A stretch of 64,000 bases of DNA from Dokdonia sp. Hel_I_53 (GCF_007827465.1 NZ_VISL01000001.1:2561001-2625000); one strand, 5' to 3'. Positions 8,995-18,018 are shown, counted from the first letter of the stretch. Notes: generated from the letters alone by a model not told the origin. Program-made: numbers and translations.

Positions 8995-9363
8995 TTAAAG
9001 TTTTTGTGTTGATTGTTTATTAAAAAAGAATTGAATCCAAGCCATGTTAATGTAGTGTAACATACCAAGTAGTAAAATTATTTGAGCTGCATTTGTTGCT
9101 ATGGTTGAGACTATATCTTCAATTGTGGTGATGAGATTCCAAGTTGACATCATATAGACGGTGTAACCAATGTTGACTAAGTAATAACCAGCTAAAAGTA
9201 TTTTATTTAATTGCAGAGCAAAAGATGTCCTCGATGGCATAAGTTGATTCATTAATACAATACCGTTGCGATAACAAATCAATCCTACATGTATAATAAT
9301 GAGACTCATGAATACGATATAGATGAGATAGGCTAGGAGATTATGATTGAGGTCCATTAACAT
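8995..9363 (-). CDS. Small membrane protein of the GbsR operon, likely paralog of its neighbour
   Basis: A 122-residue protein with three to four predicted membrane helices. The pattern of YLIYIVFMSLIIIHVGLICYRNGIVLMNQ, followed by LLAGYYLVNIGYTVYMM, parallels the downstream protein (VGFYLLNLGFGLLILKI). The start region overlaps the upstream gene's 3' end by up to 23 bases; an ATG two codons in would shorten the overlap. It lies three bases before the next gene. Function unknown. Confidence 0.7.
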   Translation of the reverse strand: MLMDLNHNLLAYLIYIVFMSLIIIHVGLICYRNGIVLMNQLMPSRTSFALQLNKILLAGYYLVNIGYTVYMMSTWNLITTIEDIVSTIATNAAQIILLLGMLHYINMAWIQFFFNKQSTQKL

Positions 9364-9706
9364 TTGATTTTAAATATAGATCAGACAATTTTTTAGAGAT
9401 ATATAAAAAATAAAGCTCCAATAAACCAGAAATTATCAATAGCATAGATAGAATTAGGTCATTGTAATATTCTGATGCAGAACTATAGTAAATGCCTATA
9501 AAGATTATTAAACAAATTGCGACATACACGAGCAGCTGTTTTTTATTACTTTGAGGGATTTGGTTCCATTTCATTACGTAAATAAAAAATAGAATTATCT
9601 GTACAACCCCTGTTATTATCATAAAGAGTAAGCCGAAATATGGAATTATAAAAAGCCCTATATTTATTATGATTAGAATTTTATTTAATGAGTAGATCTT
9701 TTTCAT
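9341..9706 (-). CDS. Small four-helix membrane protein, first gene after the regulator
   Basis: A 121-residue hydrophobic protein with four predicted membrane segments separated by short loops (MKWNQIPQSNKKQ is the main polar loop). No conserved motif was recognised. It lies 86 bp after the GbsR/MarR gene and is preceded by a 26-bp motif that also precedes the regulator gene, so it probably begins its own regulated transcript. Function unknown. Confidence 0.7.
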   Translation of the reverse strand: MKKIYSLNKILIIINIGLFIIPYFGLLFMIITGVVQIILFFIYVMKWNQIPQSNKKQLLVYVAICLIIFIGIYYSSASEYYNDLILSMLLIISGLLELYFLYISKKLSDLYLKSNVNGPQS

Positions 9707-9717
9707 GTATATTATAT

Positions 9718-9743
9718 TTTCAGAAATAAATGAAACTTATTTT
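9718..9743. promoter_or_regulatory. Candidate operator of the GbsR/MarR regulator (copy B)
   Basis: This 26-bp stretch matches 10324-10349 at 23 of 26 positions (shared pattern TTTCA-n-AAATA-n-ATGAAAC-n-TATTTT). It contains the inverted repeat TTTCA/TGAAA. It lies just upstream of the first membrane-protein gene. The two copies in front of the two leading genes of one cluster suggest the binding site of the cluster's own regulator. Confidence 0.55.
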
Positions 9744-9792
9744 GATTTAAAAAGCACATATTTCAGTGCTTTTATCTATTTTTTGGTTACGA

Positions 9793-10296
9793 TTACTTCA
9801 TCAGTTTCATAATCGTTTTTGTAATCCAGTTCTCTTTATAATCAGTAATTTTTTCTAGCATGGTGTCGGCACGGGAAACAAACTCATACAGTTCGGCAGT
9901 TTTTGTTTTAAAATGTTGCGCTTCTGTAGTGGTTGTGTTATGTAGCGAACTCACTTCTTGTAACACTCTAAGCGTAGGTTTGATCTCACGCTTACTTCTT
10001 TCTTTGGCAATTTTACGAGCCAGCTCATCAATATTGCTTTCTGCTATAAAGTATTCTCTGCGCTCTCCCGGTTTATATTCCTTAAAAACAATTCCCCAGT
10101 CAATTAAATTACGCAAGTTCATACTCGCATTACCTCTAGAAATGTGCAACTCTGCCATTACATCTTCCATAGAAAGAGCCTCAGGAGATACCATTAATAA
10201 GGCATGGATTTGAGCCATGGTTTTATTAATACCCCATTGAGAACCTAAAGCTCCCCAAGTTTGAATGAATTTGTTTTTTGCTACGCTGAATTCCAT
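9793..10296 (-). CDS. GbsR/MarR-family transcriptional regulator
   Basis: A 167-residue DNA-binding protein with a winged helix at about residues 20-85 (MAQIHALLMVSPEALSMEDVMAELHISRGNASMNLRNLIDWGIVFKEYKPGERREYF). This matches GbsR-type members of the MarR superfamily, which usually repress. A long C-terminal helix region (about 90-160) would form the dimer. It heads a cluster of membrane proteins, an epimerase and an SRPBCC protein. A repeated 26-bp motif before its own gene and before the next gene suggests autoregulation. The ligand is unknown. Confidence 0.88.
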   Translation of the reverse strand: MEFSVAKNKFIQTWGALGSQWGINKTMAQIHALLMVSPEALSMEDVMAELHISRGNASMNLRNLIDWGIVFKEYKPGERREYFIAESNIDELARKIAKERSKREIKPTLRVLQEVSSLHNTTTTEAQHFKTKTAELYEFVSRADTMLEKITDYKENWITKTIMKLMK

Positions 10297-10300
10297 ACTA

Positions 10301-10329
10301 CAAATATAATAATGTTATTGTAATTTCAA
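10301..10329 (-). promoter_or_regulatory. Candidate promoter of the GbsR/MarR gene
   Basis: On the minus strand this reads TTG, 18 bp, TATATTTG (-7 box at 10308-10301), a good match to the Bacteroidota consensus. The predicted RNA start falls at or within a few bases of the ATG at 10296, so the message may be leaderless. The candidate operator overlaps the -33 element, which fits repression. Confidence 0.6.
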
Positions 10330-10349
10330 AAATATATGAAACATATTTT
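10324..10349. promoter_or_regulatory. Candidate operator of the GbsR/MarR regulator (copy A)
   Basis: Partner of 9718-9743 (23 of 26 bases identical). It overlaps the -33 region of the regulator's own promoter. Confidence 0.55.
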
Positions 10350-10385
10350 TCAAGTGAGGTTTTAATTTGATAGTATCTTTACCTC

Positions 10386-11600
10386 ATGAAACTTCTAGTA
10401 ATAAGTACAGTTTGGGTAGAACCTCGATCCTCGGCAGCTGGTAGTCGTATGTTACAGCTGTTAGCTCTTTTTCAAGAAATGTCGTTTGCTATAACCTATG
10501 CCAGTACTTCTGGACCTTCTAATCATAGCACAGACCTTCATTCTTTGGGTTTCCAGACTGCCTCAATAACTTTGAACGATCCCTCTTTTGATACATTCTT
10601 AAAAGAACTAAAACCTGATGTAGTGCTGTTTGATCGATTTATGGCAGAAGAGCAATTCGGCTGGCGTGTTGCCGACATACGTCCTAATGCTCTTAGAATT
10701 TTGGATACTGAAGATTTGCATTGTTTACGGAAGGCAAGAGAGGTAGCAGTAACTCAAAACAGAAAACTAAACGCAAAGGATTTACAGTCTGATGTTGCTC
10801 TGCGCGAGATCGCATCAATATTTCGTTGTGATCTTGCTCTCATGATTTCTGCTTATGAGATGGAATTACTTCAAACTTTTTTTAAAGTACCCGCTCACTT
10901 ACTCTTATATATTCCGTTTTTACTTCCCGAACTAAATGGCAATTTTTTACGGTATGAAGATCGTCAGCATTTCGTGGCAATTGGTAATTTTTTACACAAA
11001 CCTAATTGGGACGCCACCTTACAATTAAAAAACCAAGTGTGGCCGCTTATAAGAAAAGAGTTGCCCCAAGCAGAATTGCATATCTATGGAGCGTATAGTT
11101 CAGAAAAAGTGCATCAGCTTCATAATGAAAAACAAGGCTTTGTGATTAAAGGCAGAGCAGAAGGTGCCGCTGAGGTAATTTCTCAAGCGCGTGTTTTATT
11201 GGCACCGCTGCGATTTGGTGCTGGTCTAAAGGGAAAATTTATTGATGCTATGCAGCAGGGAACTCCTTCGGTCACCACAGCGATAGGAGCAGAGGCCATG
11301 ACTGATGGTTTAGATTGGGGCGGAGCTATTGAGGATGAGAATTCCGCTTTCGCGAAAGCGGCCATACAACTTTACACCAATAAAGAAAATTGGTTAGTCG
11401 CACAGCTTAACGGAACTAGAATCATCAATAAAAATTTTCAAAAACGACACTTTTCAGACGATTTCAAATCAAAAATCTCATTCTTGCTAGAGCATATAGA
11501 TGCACATCGTACATCAAACTTTACCGGTCAAATGCTCCAACATCAAAGTATGCGCAGTACAAAGTTCATGTCCTTGTGGATTGAGGCAAAAAACACATAA
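10386..11600 (+). CDS. GT-B glycosyltransferase (group 1 / family 4 type)
   Basis: A 404-residue enzyme with two Rossmann-like halves. The C-terminal half has FVAIGNFLHKPNWDATLQLKNQVWPLI (near residues 195-220) and VLLAPLRFGAGLKGKFIDAMQQGTPSVTTAIGAEAM (near 270-305), which match the donor-binding region of family 1/4 transferases. It adds a sugar to an unknown acceptor in the cytoplasm. A TATCTTTA box at 10374-10381 lies five bases before the ATG. A palindrome copy (11345-11360) is in frame and encodes AFAKA. It ends at a terminator shared with the convergent M3 peptidase gene. Confidence 0.85.
   Translation: MKLLVISTVWVEPRSSAAGSRMLQLLALFQEMSFAITYASTSGPSNHSTDLHSLGFQTASITLNDPSFDTFLKELKPDVVLFDRFMAEEQFGWRVADIRPNALRILDTEDLHCLRKAREVAVTQNRKLNAKDLQSDVALREIASIFRCDLALMISAYEMELLQTFFKVPAHLLLYIPFLLPELNGNFLRYEDRQHFVAIGNFLHKPNWDATLQLKNQVWPLIRKELPQAELHIYGAYSSEKVHQLHNEKQGFVIKGRAEGAAEVISQARVLLAPLRFGAGLKGKFIDAMQQGTPSVTTAIGAEAMTDGLDWGGAIEDENSAFAKAAIQLYTNKENWLVAQLNGTRIINKNFQKRHFSDDFKSKISFLLEHIDAHRTSNFTGQMLQHQSMRSTKFMSLWIEAKNT
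11345..11360. repeat. 16-bp palindrome, perfect copy
   Basis: Perfect copy inside the glycosyltransferase gene (protein context NSAFAKAAI). Confidence 0.95.
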
Positions 11601-11601
11601 A

Positions 11602-11641
11602 AAAAAGCCGATTTAGATTAGTTTTCAAAAATCGGCTTCTT
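11602..11641. terminator. Bidirectional intrinsic terminator
   Basis: AAGCCGATTT pairs with AAATCGGCTT around an AT-rich loop, with A-run on the left and T-rich sequence on the right. It serves both the glycosyltransferase (+) and the M3 peptidase (-), which converge here. Confidence 0.85.
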
Positions 11642-11645
11642 GTAA

Positions 11646-13691
11646 TTATATCATTTTCTTGACTTCTAACAAGCCAGCTCTTTTGAGTAGGGCTTCTGGT
11701 TTTGGCTCATGACCACGAAAGCGTTTATAAAGTGTCATAGGATTTTCAGTACCTCCTTTTGATAACACATGCTCTTGGAATTTCTTACCTATCTCAGGAT
11801 TAAAAATTCCTTCTTCTTTAAAGTACTCAAAAGCATCTGCATCGAGTACTTCGGCCCATTTGTAGCTGTAGTATCCAGAAGAATACCCACCTTGAAAGAT
11901 ATGAGCAAATGAGGTGCTCATACAAGTTTCTGGGGTTTCTGGGTATAAATTTGTTTCTTGAAATGCTTCTGTTTCAAACTTCTTTATATCCTCAATTCCA
12001 GAAGGGTCATTCCCGTGCCAAGACATATCTAACAATCCAAAACTCAATTGCCTCAAGGTTTGAATTCCTTCTTGAAATGTAGCAGCATCTTTTATCTTTT
12101 GTACTAGTTCCATAGGGATTACTTCGCCAGTCTCGTAGTGAGTTGCAAATAGCTCTAGAGCTTCTTTTTCATAACACCAGTTTTCTAAGACTTGGCTAGG
12201 TAATTCCACAAAGTCCCAGTATACAGATGTGCCAGATAGACTAGGGTACGTCGTGTTTGCAAGCATACCGTGTAGGCCGTGACCAAATTCATGAAACAAG
12301 GTAGTTACTTCATTAAAAGTAAGTAGCGATGGTTTGCTAGGTGTTGAAGGCGTGAAATTACATACATTAGAAATTTGTGGTCTTTCATTTATCCCATTTT
12401 CTATCTTCTGTCCTTTAAAAGAGGTCATCCAGGCGCCACCTCGTTTACCTTTACGGGGATGAAAATCAGCATAAAATAAGGCAATATAGTTACCATTATT
12501 ATCAGTAACGCGATAGGTTTTTACGTCTTCATGATACACATCTACATCATGAACCTGTTCAAATTGTAAACCAAATAATTTCTCTGCTACCTTAAAAACG
12601 CCAGCAATCACATTTTCAAGTTTAAAATATGGTTTTAGCTGTTCGTCATCTAGACTAAAGAGTTGTTGCTTCAGTTTTTCACTATAATAAGCGCCATCCC
12701 ATTTTTGAAGTGTAGCAATATTGTCCTGGTCTTTGGCAAAATTTTCTAGCTGTGCAAACTCTCTTTCAGCTGCGGGCTTAGCCTTCTCTAGGAGTTCATT
12801 TAAGAAGTTCTCTACTTTTTCTGGATTTTCTGCCATACGCTCCTCAAGAACAAAATGTGCGTGTGTCTGATACCCCAATAAGTTTGCACGCTCATGGCGA
12901 AGCTTGACAAGTTCCAAAATAGTAGCTTGATTATCATGTGCATTTCCTTTAAAAGCTCTACTTCCAAAGGCTAGGGCAAGTTCTTTTCTTAGCGCCCGAT
13001 TATCGGCATATTTCATAAAAGGAATATAGCTTGGATAATTAAGTGTAATCACCCAGCCTTCTTTATCTCTTGACGTAGCTTCGGCAGCAGCGGCTTCCTT
13101 TGCACTATCTGGAAGTCCCTCGAGATCTTTCTCATTTGTGAGGTGAAGTTCGTAAGCATTAGTCTCTGCTAGTACATTTTCACCAAAAGTGAGCTTCAAT
13201 TTTGAAAGTGCAGCATCAATTTCGCGTAAGCGTGACTTTTTATCTTCAGAGAGATTGGCTCCGTTACGTGTAAAACCTTTATACTTTTTTTCAAGTAATG
13301 TTTTTTCTTCAACAGAAAGATCTAAATCATCTTTCTGAGCGTATATATTTTTGATGCGTGAGAACAATTGCTCATTGAGCGTAATGTCATTACCTAGCGC
13401 TGATAACATAGGAGAAACCTCTTGAGCAATTTTTTGAATCTCGTCATTAGTCTCTGCACTATTAAGGTTAAAAAAGATAGACGAGATACGTTCCAGCTGC
13501 TCTCCGGAGTAATCCAGAGCTGCGATCGTATTTGCAAAAGTTGCTGGTGTTTTGTTATCTGAAATACCATCAATCTCTTTTCGAGTTTTTGCAATTGCTT
13601 CTTCAAAAGCCGGCATGAAGTGACTGTTTTCAATTTTTGAAAATGGTGCTTCAGAAAAAGGATTTAGTAGCGGATTAGTGTGTTGTGACAT
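11646..13691 (-). CDS. M3-family oligopeptidase (Dcp/OpdA type)
   Basis: A 681-residue zinc metallopeptidase. The active site is HEFGH at residues 467-471 (LFHEFGHGLHGML), with the third ligand region ELPSQVLENW following about 30 residues later. The length and the start (NPLLNPFSEAPFSKIENSHFMPAFEEA) match dipeptidyl carboxypeptidase / oligopeptidase A. No signal peptide is present, so it acts in the cytoplasm on short peptides. The Dcp and OpdA subgroups cannot be told apart by eye. Confidence 0.93.
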   Translation of the reverse strand: MSQHTNPLLNPFSEAPFSKIENSHFMPAFEEAIAKTRKEIDGISDNKTPATFANTIAALDYSGEQLERISSIFFNLNSAETNDEIQKIAQEVSPMLSALGNDITLNEQLFSRIKNIYAQKDDLDLSVEEKTLLEKKYKGFTRNGANLSEDKKSRLREIDAALSKLKLTFGENVLAETNAYELHLTNEKDLEGLPDSAKEAAAAEATSRDKEGWVITLNYPSYIPFMKYADNRALRKELALAFGSRAFKGNAHDNQATILELVKLRHERANLLGYQTHAHFVLEERMAENPEKVENFLNELLEKAKPAAEREFAQLENFAKDQDNIATLQKWDGAYYSEKLKQQLFSLDDEQLKPYFKLENVIAGVFKVAEKLFGLQFEQVHDVDVYHEDVKTYRVTDNNGNYIALFYADFHPRKGKRGGAWMTSFKGQKIENGINERPQISNVCNFTPSTPSKPSLLTFNEVTTLFHEFGHGLHGMLANTTYPSLSGTSVYWDFVELPSQVLENWCYEKEALELFATHYETGEVIPMELVQKIKDAATFQEGIQTLRQLSFGLLDMSWHGNDPSGIEDIKKFETEAFQETNLYPETPETCMSTSFAHIFQGGYSSGYYSYKWAEVLDADAFEYFKEEGIFNPEIGKKFQEHVLSKGGTENPMTLYKRFRGHEPKPEALLKRAGLLEVKKMI

Positions 13692-13774
13692 AGTATCTTA
13701 AGTAATGCTATTATATTAAATTGTGTATTTTGTCGAAAATAATGGTACATAAACGATAAATGACAGATTTTTCT

Positions 13775-13782
13775 TATATTTG
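13775..13782 (+). promoter_or_regulatory. -7 box for the candidate small RNA (TATATTTG)
   Basis: Perfect TAnnTTTG match on the plus strand, upstream of a structured stretch with its own terminator and no reading frame. No TTG was found at the usual spacing. Confidence 0.5.
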
Positions 13783-13788
13783 TTTTTC

Positions 13789-13925
13789 TGTCAAAAAACG
13801 TAACGATCCCCCATTCAATGCAGCAATATAAAGTTTTGATTACTATTTAGAATGGTTAATAAATACAGCATCATTATCTTAAAACTGCATTGATTCGAGA
13901 CCGCCTTTTAAGGCGGTCTTTTTTA
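13789..13925 (+). ncRNA. Candidate structured small RNA (possibly 6S-like) beside purE
   Basis: This gene-free stretch has a -7 box (13775-13782), a closing stem CAATGCAG (13816-13823) with CTGCATTG (13885-13892) around a 61-base AT-rich interior, and a strong terminator with a T-run (from 13898). That is the layout of an independent RNA of about 130 bases. A long stem around a largely open interior, next to purine-synthesis genes, recalls 6S RNA, for which a flavobacterial form is known. I could not compare it with the consensus, so the family is only a suggestion. No gene on the plus strand precedes the terminator, which argues against it being a simple gene terminator. Confidence 0.5.
13898..13925 (+). 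terminator. Intrinsic terminator (GACCGCC stem)
   Basis: GACCGCCTT pairs with AAGGCGGTC and is followed by a run of T on the plus strand. It ends the candidate small RNA and abuts the purE stop codon on the other strand. Confidence 0.85.
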
Positions 13926-14402
13926 TTTAAGGCTTTTTGCTCCTTCTATAACTTTTTGTTTGAGATCTTCTTTATAGCTTATAATTTTTTCTTGTAAAAC
14001 AGAATTAGTAGCTCCTAAGATTTGAGCAGCTAGAATTCCCGCATTTTTTGCACCATCAAGAGCTACCGTTGCGACTGGTACCCCACCAGGCATTTGTAAG
14101 ATAGAGAGTACAGAGTCCCAACCGTCAATAGAGTTTCGAGATTTTACAGGAACCCCTATTACAGGCAGTGGTGACAAAGAAGCCACCATCCCAGGTAAAT
14201 GTGCAGCACCTCCTGCACCAGCAATAATCACATTGATTCCTCGTGTATGTGCATTCTTACTAAAATCGAATAATTTTTCTGGAGTGCGATGTGCACTTAC
14301 AATATCAACCTCGATGTCAATATCTAGATCTTTTAAGAAGTCTATGGCTTCTTGCATTACTGGTAAGTCACTAGTACTCCCCATGATGATAGCTACTTTC
14401 AT
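13923..14402 (-). CDS. purE: 5-(carboxyamino)imidazole ribonucleotide mutase
   Basis: A 159-residue class I PurE. It converts N5-CAIR to CAIR in purine synthesis. The start MKVAIIMGSTSDLPVM carries the GSxSD phosphate-binding motif, SAHRTPE holds the catalytic histidine, and IAGAGGAAHLPGMVA is the family signature. It follows purK on the same strand with a 56-bp gap that contains a decayed palindrome (14419-14434). Confidence 0.96.
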   Translation of the reverse strand: MKVAIIMGSTSDLPVMQEAIDFLKDLDIDIEVDIVSAHRTPEKLFDFSKNAHTRGINVIIAGAGGAAHLPGMVASLSPLPVIGVPVKSRNSIDGWDSVLSILQMPGGVPVATVALDGAKNAGILAAQILGATNSVLQEKIISYKEDLKQKVIEGAKSLK

Positions 14403-14458
14403 AAAAATTTTTTAATTACGCTTTCGCGAAAATGTGATGATTATCAACAAATTCAAAT

Positions 14459-15622
14459 CTATGTGGTTATGACTTCAATACAATTTTTTACTTGAGATGC
14501 AATTTCTCTTGCCTTGTAGAGGTCATGGTTTATAATAGTTACGTGTCCCATCTTTCTAAAGGGTCTCGTTTCTTTTTTTCCATATATATGTGGAGTCACA
14601 CCATCCATTGCCATGATAGTTTCTATATTTTTATATGTGACACTACCCGTATGACCTTCTGATCCTACAAGATTGACCATAACGGAGGCTGTTTTATTTT
14701 CAGTGTTTCCTAGAGGTAGGTCTAATATAGCTCTCAAATGTTGTTCAAACTGACTAGTAAAGCTAGCTTCTATGGTATTGTGTCCACTATTATGTGGTCT
14801 AGGAGCAACCTCGTTGACTAAAATTTTATCGTCTTCGGTTTGAAATAACTCCACAGCAAGAAGCCCCACATGACTAAATGCATTTGAAACTTTGCTGGCA
14901 ACCGCTCTTGCTTTTTGAGCAACTTCATCACTTATTCTTGCAGGACAGATCACATATTCAACTTGATTTGCCTCTGGATGAAATTCCATCTCTACAACTG
15001 GGTATGTCTCTACCTCACCAGAGGGATTACGAGCTACGATAACAGAAAGTTCATTTTTAAAAGGAATCATTTGCTCTGCAATACAGGGTACATGTGGTAG
15101 TGTATCTAGGTCTTCTATGTTTCTAATTACAGTTACTCCTTTTCCATCGTAACCCCCTTTACATGATTTCCAAATAAAAGGAAAGTCAAATGTAGATTTT
15201 CCCTCAGTAATAGCATTCTTTAAAATTTTCGCAGAAGCGTATTTTTCATAGCTAGCCGTAGGGATTTGATGTTTTTTATAAAAATCTTTTTGAACCCCTT
15301 TATCTTGAATGTTGCGCAACACAGCGGGTTGAGGAAAAACTTTAATGCCTTCTTTTTCTAAAGTTTCTAGCGCGTCTACATTAACACTTTCAATCTCAAA
15401 AGTAAGTATGTCAACCTTACGTCCGAAAGCTAATACGGCCTCATAATCTAGTAAATCTCCCTGCTCAAAGTGATTACATGCAATTTTACATGGTGCTTCT
15501 TCACTAGGGTCTAATACATAGGTCTGGATGTCGTATTTACGGGTGTCGTAGAGCATCATCTTGCCTAGCTGGCCTCCACCTAGAATGCCTAATTTAAAAG
15601 AAGAAGAGAAGTAATTTGTCAT
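14459..15622 (-). CDS. purK: 5-(carboxyamino)imidazole ribonucleotide synthase
   Basis: A 387-residue ATP-grasp enzyme that makes N5-CAIR from AIR, bicarbonate and ATP. It begins FKLGILGGGQLGKMM, the family N-terminus, and the C-terminal half contains LVNEVAPRPHNSGHNTIEAS, the metal and substrate region. It pairs with purE immediately downstream. It is divergent from the fused hpt-adk gene, so purine synthesis and salvage genes share one intergenic region. Confidence 0.96.
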   Translation of the reverse strand: MTNYFSSSFKLGILGGGQLGKMMLYDTRKYDIQTYVLDPSEEAPCKIACNHFEQGDLLDYEAVLAFGRKVDILTFEIESVNVDALETLEKEGIKVFPQPAVLRNIQDKGVQKDFYKKHQIPTASYEKYASAKILKNAITEGKSTFDFPFIWKSCKGGYDGKGVTVIRNIEDLDTLPHVPCIAEQMIPFKNELSVIVARNPSGEVETYPVVEMEFHPEANQVEYVICPARISDEVAQKARAVASKVSNAFSHVGLLAVELFQTEDDKILVNEVAPRPHNSGHNTIEASFTSQFEQHLRAILDLPLGNTENKTASVMVNLVGSEGHTGSVTYKNIETIMAMDGVTPHIYGKKETRPFRKMGHVTIINHDLYKAREIASQVKNCIEVITT

Positions 15623-15739
15623 TGTGTATGTTGCTTTTAGACTCGCATATAAATCACTTCAAAAATACAAAATAGACTGAGAGTATTTCATAATTATACA
15701 TTCATATCCGTATAACTATCGGGACTTAGTTTCAAGTAG

Positions 15740-15747
15740 TATCTTTG
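15740..15747 (+). promoter_or_regulatory. -7 box for the hpt-adk fusion gene (TATCTTTG)
   Basis: Perfect TAnnTTTG. The predicted RNA start near 15754 leaves only about seven bases before the ATG at 15761 and excludes the upstream TTG codon as a start. Confidence 0.55.
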
Positions 15748-15760
15748 CCCTTTGTTACTT

Positions 15761-16882
15761 ATGAAAAATACAATTACACTACACGATCTTACCTTTGAAA
15801 AATTTATTTCAAAAACAGAGGTACAGCAGGCTGTAAATGGTGTCGCTGTTAGGTTAAATGATGATTATCAAGGTAAGAGGCCAGTATTTCTTACAGTTCT
15901 CAACGGTGCTTTTTTGTTTAGTGCAGAGCTTATAAAAAAGTTTGACCATGAGTGTGAGATGAGCTTTATAAAGGTAGCTAGCTACGATGGGCTCAACCAA
16001 AGCGATGAGATTTCTACAGTTATGGGAGCAGAGCCTTCTCTTAAGGGTAGGGATGTAATTGTGGTAGAAGATATTGTTGACTCTGGAAACACGATAGAAA
16101 CTATCATCCGTATTTTAGAGCAAGAAGAAGTAGCATCTTTTAGGATAGCTTCGCTATTTTACAAACCAGCAGCATATAATAAACCTTATACGATTGACTA
16201 CGTAGGACTGGAGATTCCTAATGATTTTGTCGTAGGGTTTGGTTTAGACTACGATGGTCTAGGTCGTAATTTTACATCTATATATAAACTTAAAGAAACT
16301 CAAATGACTAATCTTGTTTTATTTGGCCCTCCAGGTGCTGGTAAAGGAACTCAAGCAGAAGTATTAAAAGAAAAGTATAATCTAGTACATATTTCTACAG
16401 GAGATGTTTTTAGATATAATATTAAAAACCAAACTGAGCTAGGGACTCTTGCTAAATCATTTATAGATAAAGGTCAATTAGTTCCAGATACGGTTACTAT
16501 AGATATGCTAGCCGCTGAGGTTGAGAAGAACAATGAAGCGCAAGGTTTTATATTTGATGGTTTTCCACGTACAGAAGCACAAGCAGAAGCGTTAGATGCA
16601 CTGTTGTCAAAAAAAGGAACAGAAGTAGCCGCTATGGTGGCTCTCGAGGTTGATGATGAAGTTCTTGTAGAGCGTTTACTAGCGCGTGGTAAAACGAGTG
16701 GTCGTGCAGATGATGCAGATGAAAATGTCATACGTAATCGTATAAAAGTCTATTATGCTGAGACGGCAATTTTAAAAAATCATTACGAGAAACAACATAA
16801 ATACCACGGCGTGGACGGTGTAGGTTCCGTAGAAGACATTACAGAGCGTTTGAGTAATGCGATTGATAAGATTAAAAAATAA
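15761..16882 (+). CDS. Fused hypoxanthine phosphoribosyltransferase - adenylate kinase
   Basis: One 373-residue frame joins two complete enzymes. Residues 1-181 are a type I phosphoribosyltransferase with VIVVEDIVDSGNT (about 98-111), the PRPP-binding motif, which salvages hypoxanthine or guanine. Residues 182-373 restart with MTNLVLFGPPGAGKGTQ, a full adenylate kinase N-terminus with P-loop 189-197, then IFDGFPRT and LLARGKTSGRADD; the LID is the short form without the zinc loop. The kinase begins directly at its own methionine (16304) with no linker, so an internal start could also give free kinase. The first enzyme yields IMP or GMP and the second interconverts AMP, ADP and ATP. obgE follows 80 bp downstream. 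Confidence 0.92.
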   Translation: MKNTITLHDLTFEKFISKTEVQQAVNGVAVRLNDDYQGKRPVFLTVLNGAFLFSAELIKKFDHECEMSFIKVASYDGLNQSDEISTVMGAEPSLKGRDVIVVEDIVDSGNTIETIIRILEQEEVASFRIASLFYKPAAYNKPYTIDYVGLEIPNDFVVGFGLDYDGLGRNFTSIYKLKETQMTNLVLFGPPGAGKGTQAEVLKEKYNLVHISTGDVFRYNIKNQTELGTLAKSFIDKGQLVPDTVTIDMLAAEVEKNNEAQGFIFDGFPRTEAQAEALDALLSKKGTEVAAMVALEVDDEVLVERLLARGKTSGRADDADENVIRNRIKVYYAETAILKNHYEKQHKYHGVDGVGSVEDITERLSNAIDKIKK

Positions 16883-16961
16883 TTACAGTAGTTTTAGTAG
16901 TACCTCAAATACGCTTTTGCGAAAGCATCTAATTACAATAGACAATTAAAGCCATTTTCTA

Positions 16962-17960
16962 ATGACGGAAGGAAATTTTGTAGATTATGTAAAGATTCAC
17001 ACGACTTCAGGTAATGGAGGCAGTGGCTCTGCGCATTTACATAGAGAGAAATTTATAGAAAAAGGAGGTCCAGATGGTGGAGATGGAGGTCGTGGAGGGC
17101 ATGTAATCGTGAGAGCAAATCCTAACTTATGGACACTATTGCACCTTAAATTTAAACGTCACATTCGTGCAGGCCATGGTGGTAACGGCGCAAAATCTAG
17201 GTCTACAGGTTATGATGGGGAAGATATGTATATCGACGTTCCTCTAGGGACTACCATTAAAGATACAGAGACAGACAAGGTTCTATTTGAAATTACTGAA
17301 GAAGGTCAAGAATATATTGCCACTGAAGGTGGAATGGGAGGCCGTGGTAACTGGCATTTTAAAAGTAGTACTAACCAAACCCCTAGATATTCACAACCAG
17401 GAATCGACGGCAAAGAAGTACAACTTACATTGGAACTCAAAGTGCTTGCAGATGTAGGACTAGTAGGGTTTCCAAACGTAGGTAAATCTACACTTCTTGC
17501 AGCTATTACTGCTGCAAAACCCAAAATAGCCAATTACGAGTTTACAACACTCAAACCTAATCTAGGAATTGTGCAATATCGCGACCATCGTTCATTTGTA
17601 ATGGCAGATATTCCTGGTATCATAGAAGGCGCAGCAGAGGGTAAAGGTATCGGTCATCGTTTTTTGAGACATATAGAGCGTAACTCTACATTGCTCTTTA
17701 TGATTCCAGCAGACGCAGATAGTATCTCTGAGCAATATAGAATTCTTTTGCATGAACTACAGAAATACAATCCAGAATTACTGGATAAAAGTAAATTTGT
17801 GGCTATTACAAAAAGTGATATGCTTGACGAAGAGCTTAAGGCAGAACTTACTGAAGAGTTAGATAATGAGCTCCCAACACCCTATCTATTTATCTCAGCA
17901 GTAGCACAGCAGGGTCTTGTTGAGTTGAAAGATGAACTTTGGAAAATGATGAATAGTTAA
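16962..17960 (+). CDS. obgE: GTPase Obg
   Basis: A 332-residue essential GTPase linked to 50S ribosome maturation and stress control. The glycine-rich Obg fold occupies about residues 1-158 ([25 protein letters not shown]...). The G domain follows with [12 protein letters not shown] (G1), the G3 motif DIPGIIEGA and TKSD (G4). It ends soon after the G domain, as in the short form without the C-terminal Obg-specific extension. Confidence 0.96.
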   Translation: MTEGNFVDYVKIHTTSGNGGSGSAHLHREKFIEKGGPDGGDGGRGGHVIVRANPNLWTLLHLKFKRHIRAGHGGNGAKSRSTGYDGEDMYIDVPLGTTIKDTETDKVLFEITEEGQEYIATEGGMGGRGNWHFKSSTNQTPRYSQPGIDGKEVQLTLELKVLADVGLVGFPNVGKSTLLAAITAAKPKIANYEFTTLKPNLGIVQYRDHRSFVMADIPGIIEGAAEGKGIGHRFLRHIERNSTLLFMIPADADSISEQYRILLHELQKYNPELLDKSKFVAITKSDMLDEELKAELTEELDNELPTPYLFISAVAQQGLVELKDELWKMMNS

Positions 17961-18018
17961 TAAAAATTTAAACACAACAATCCGGATTTTTCTATGTTTA
18001 CCTTTATGTAAAATTAGA

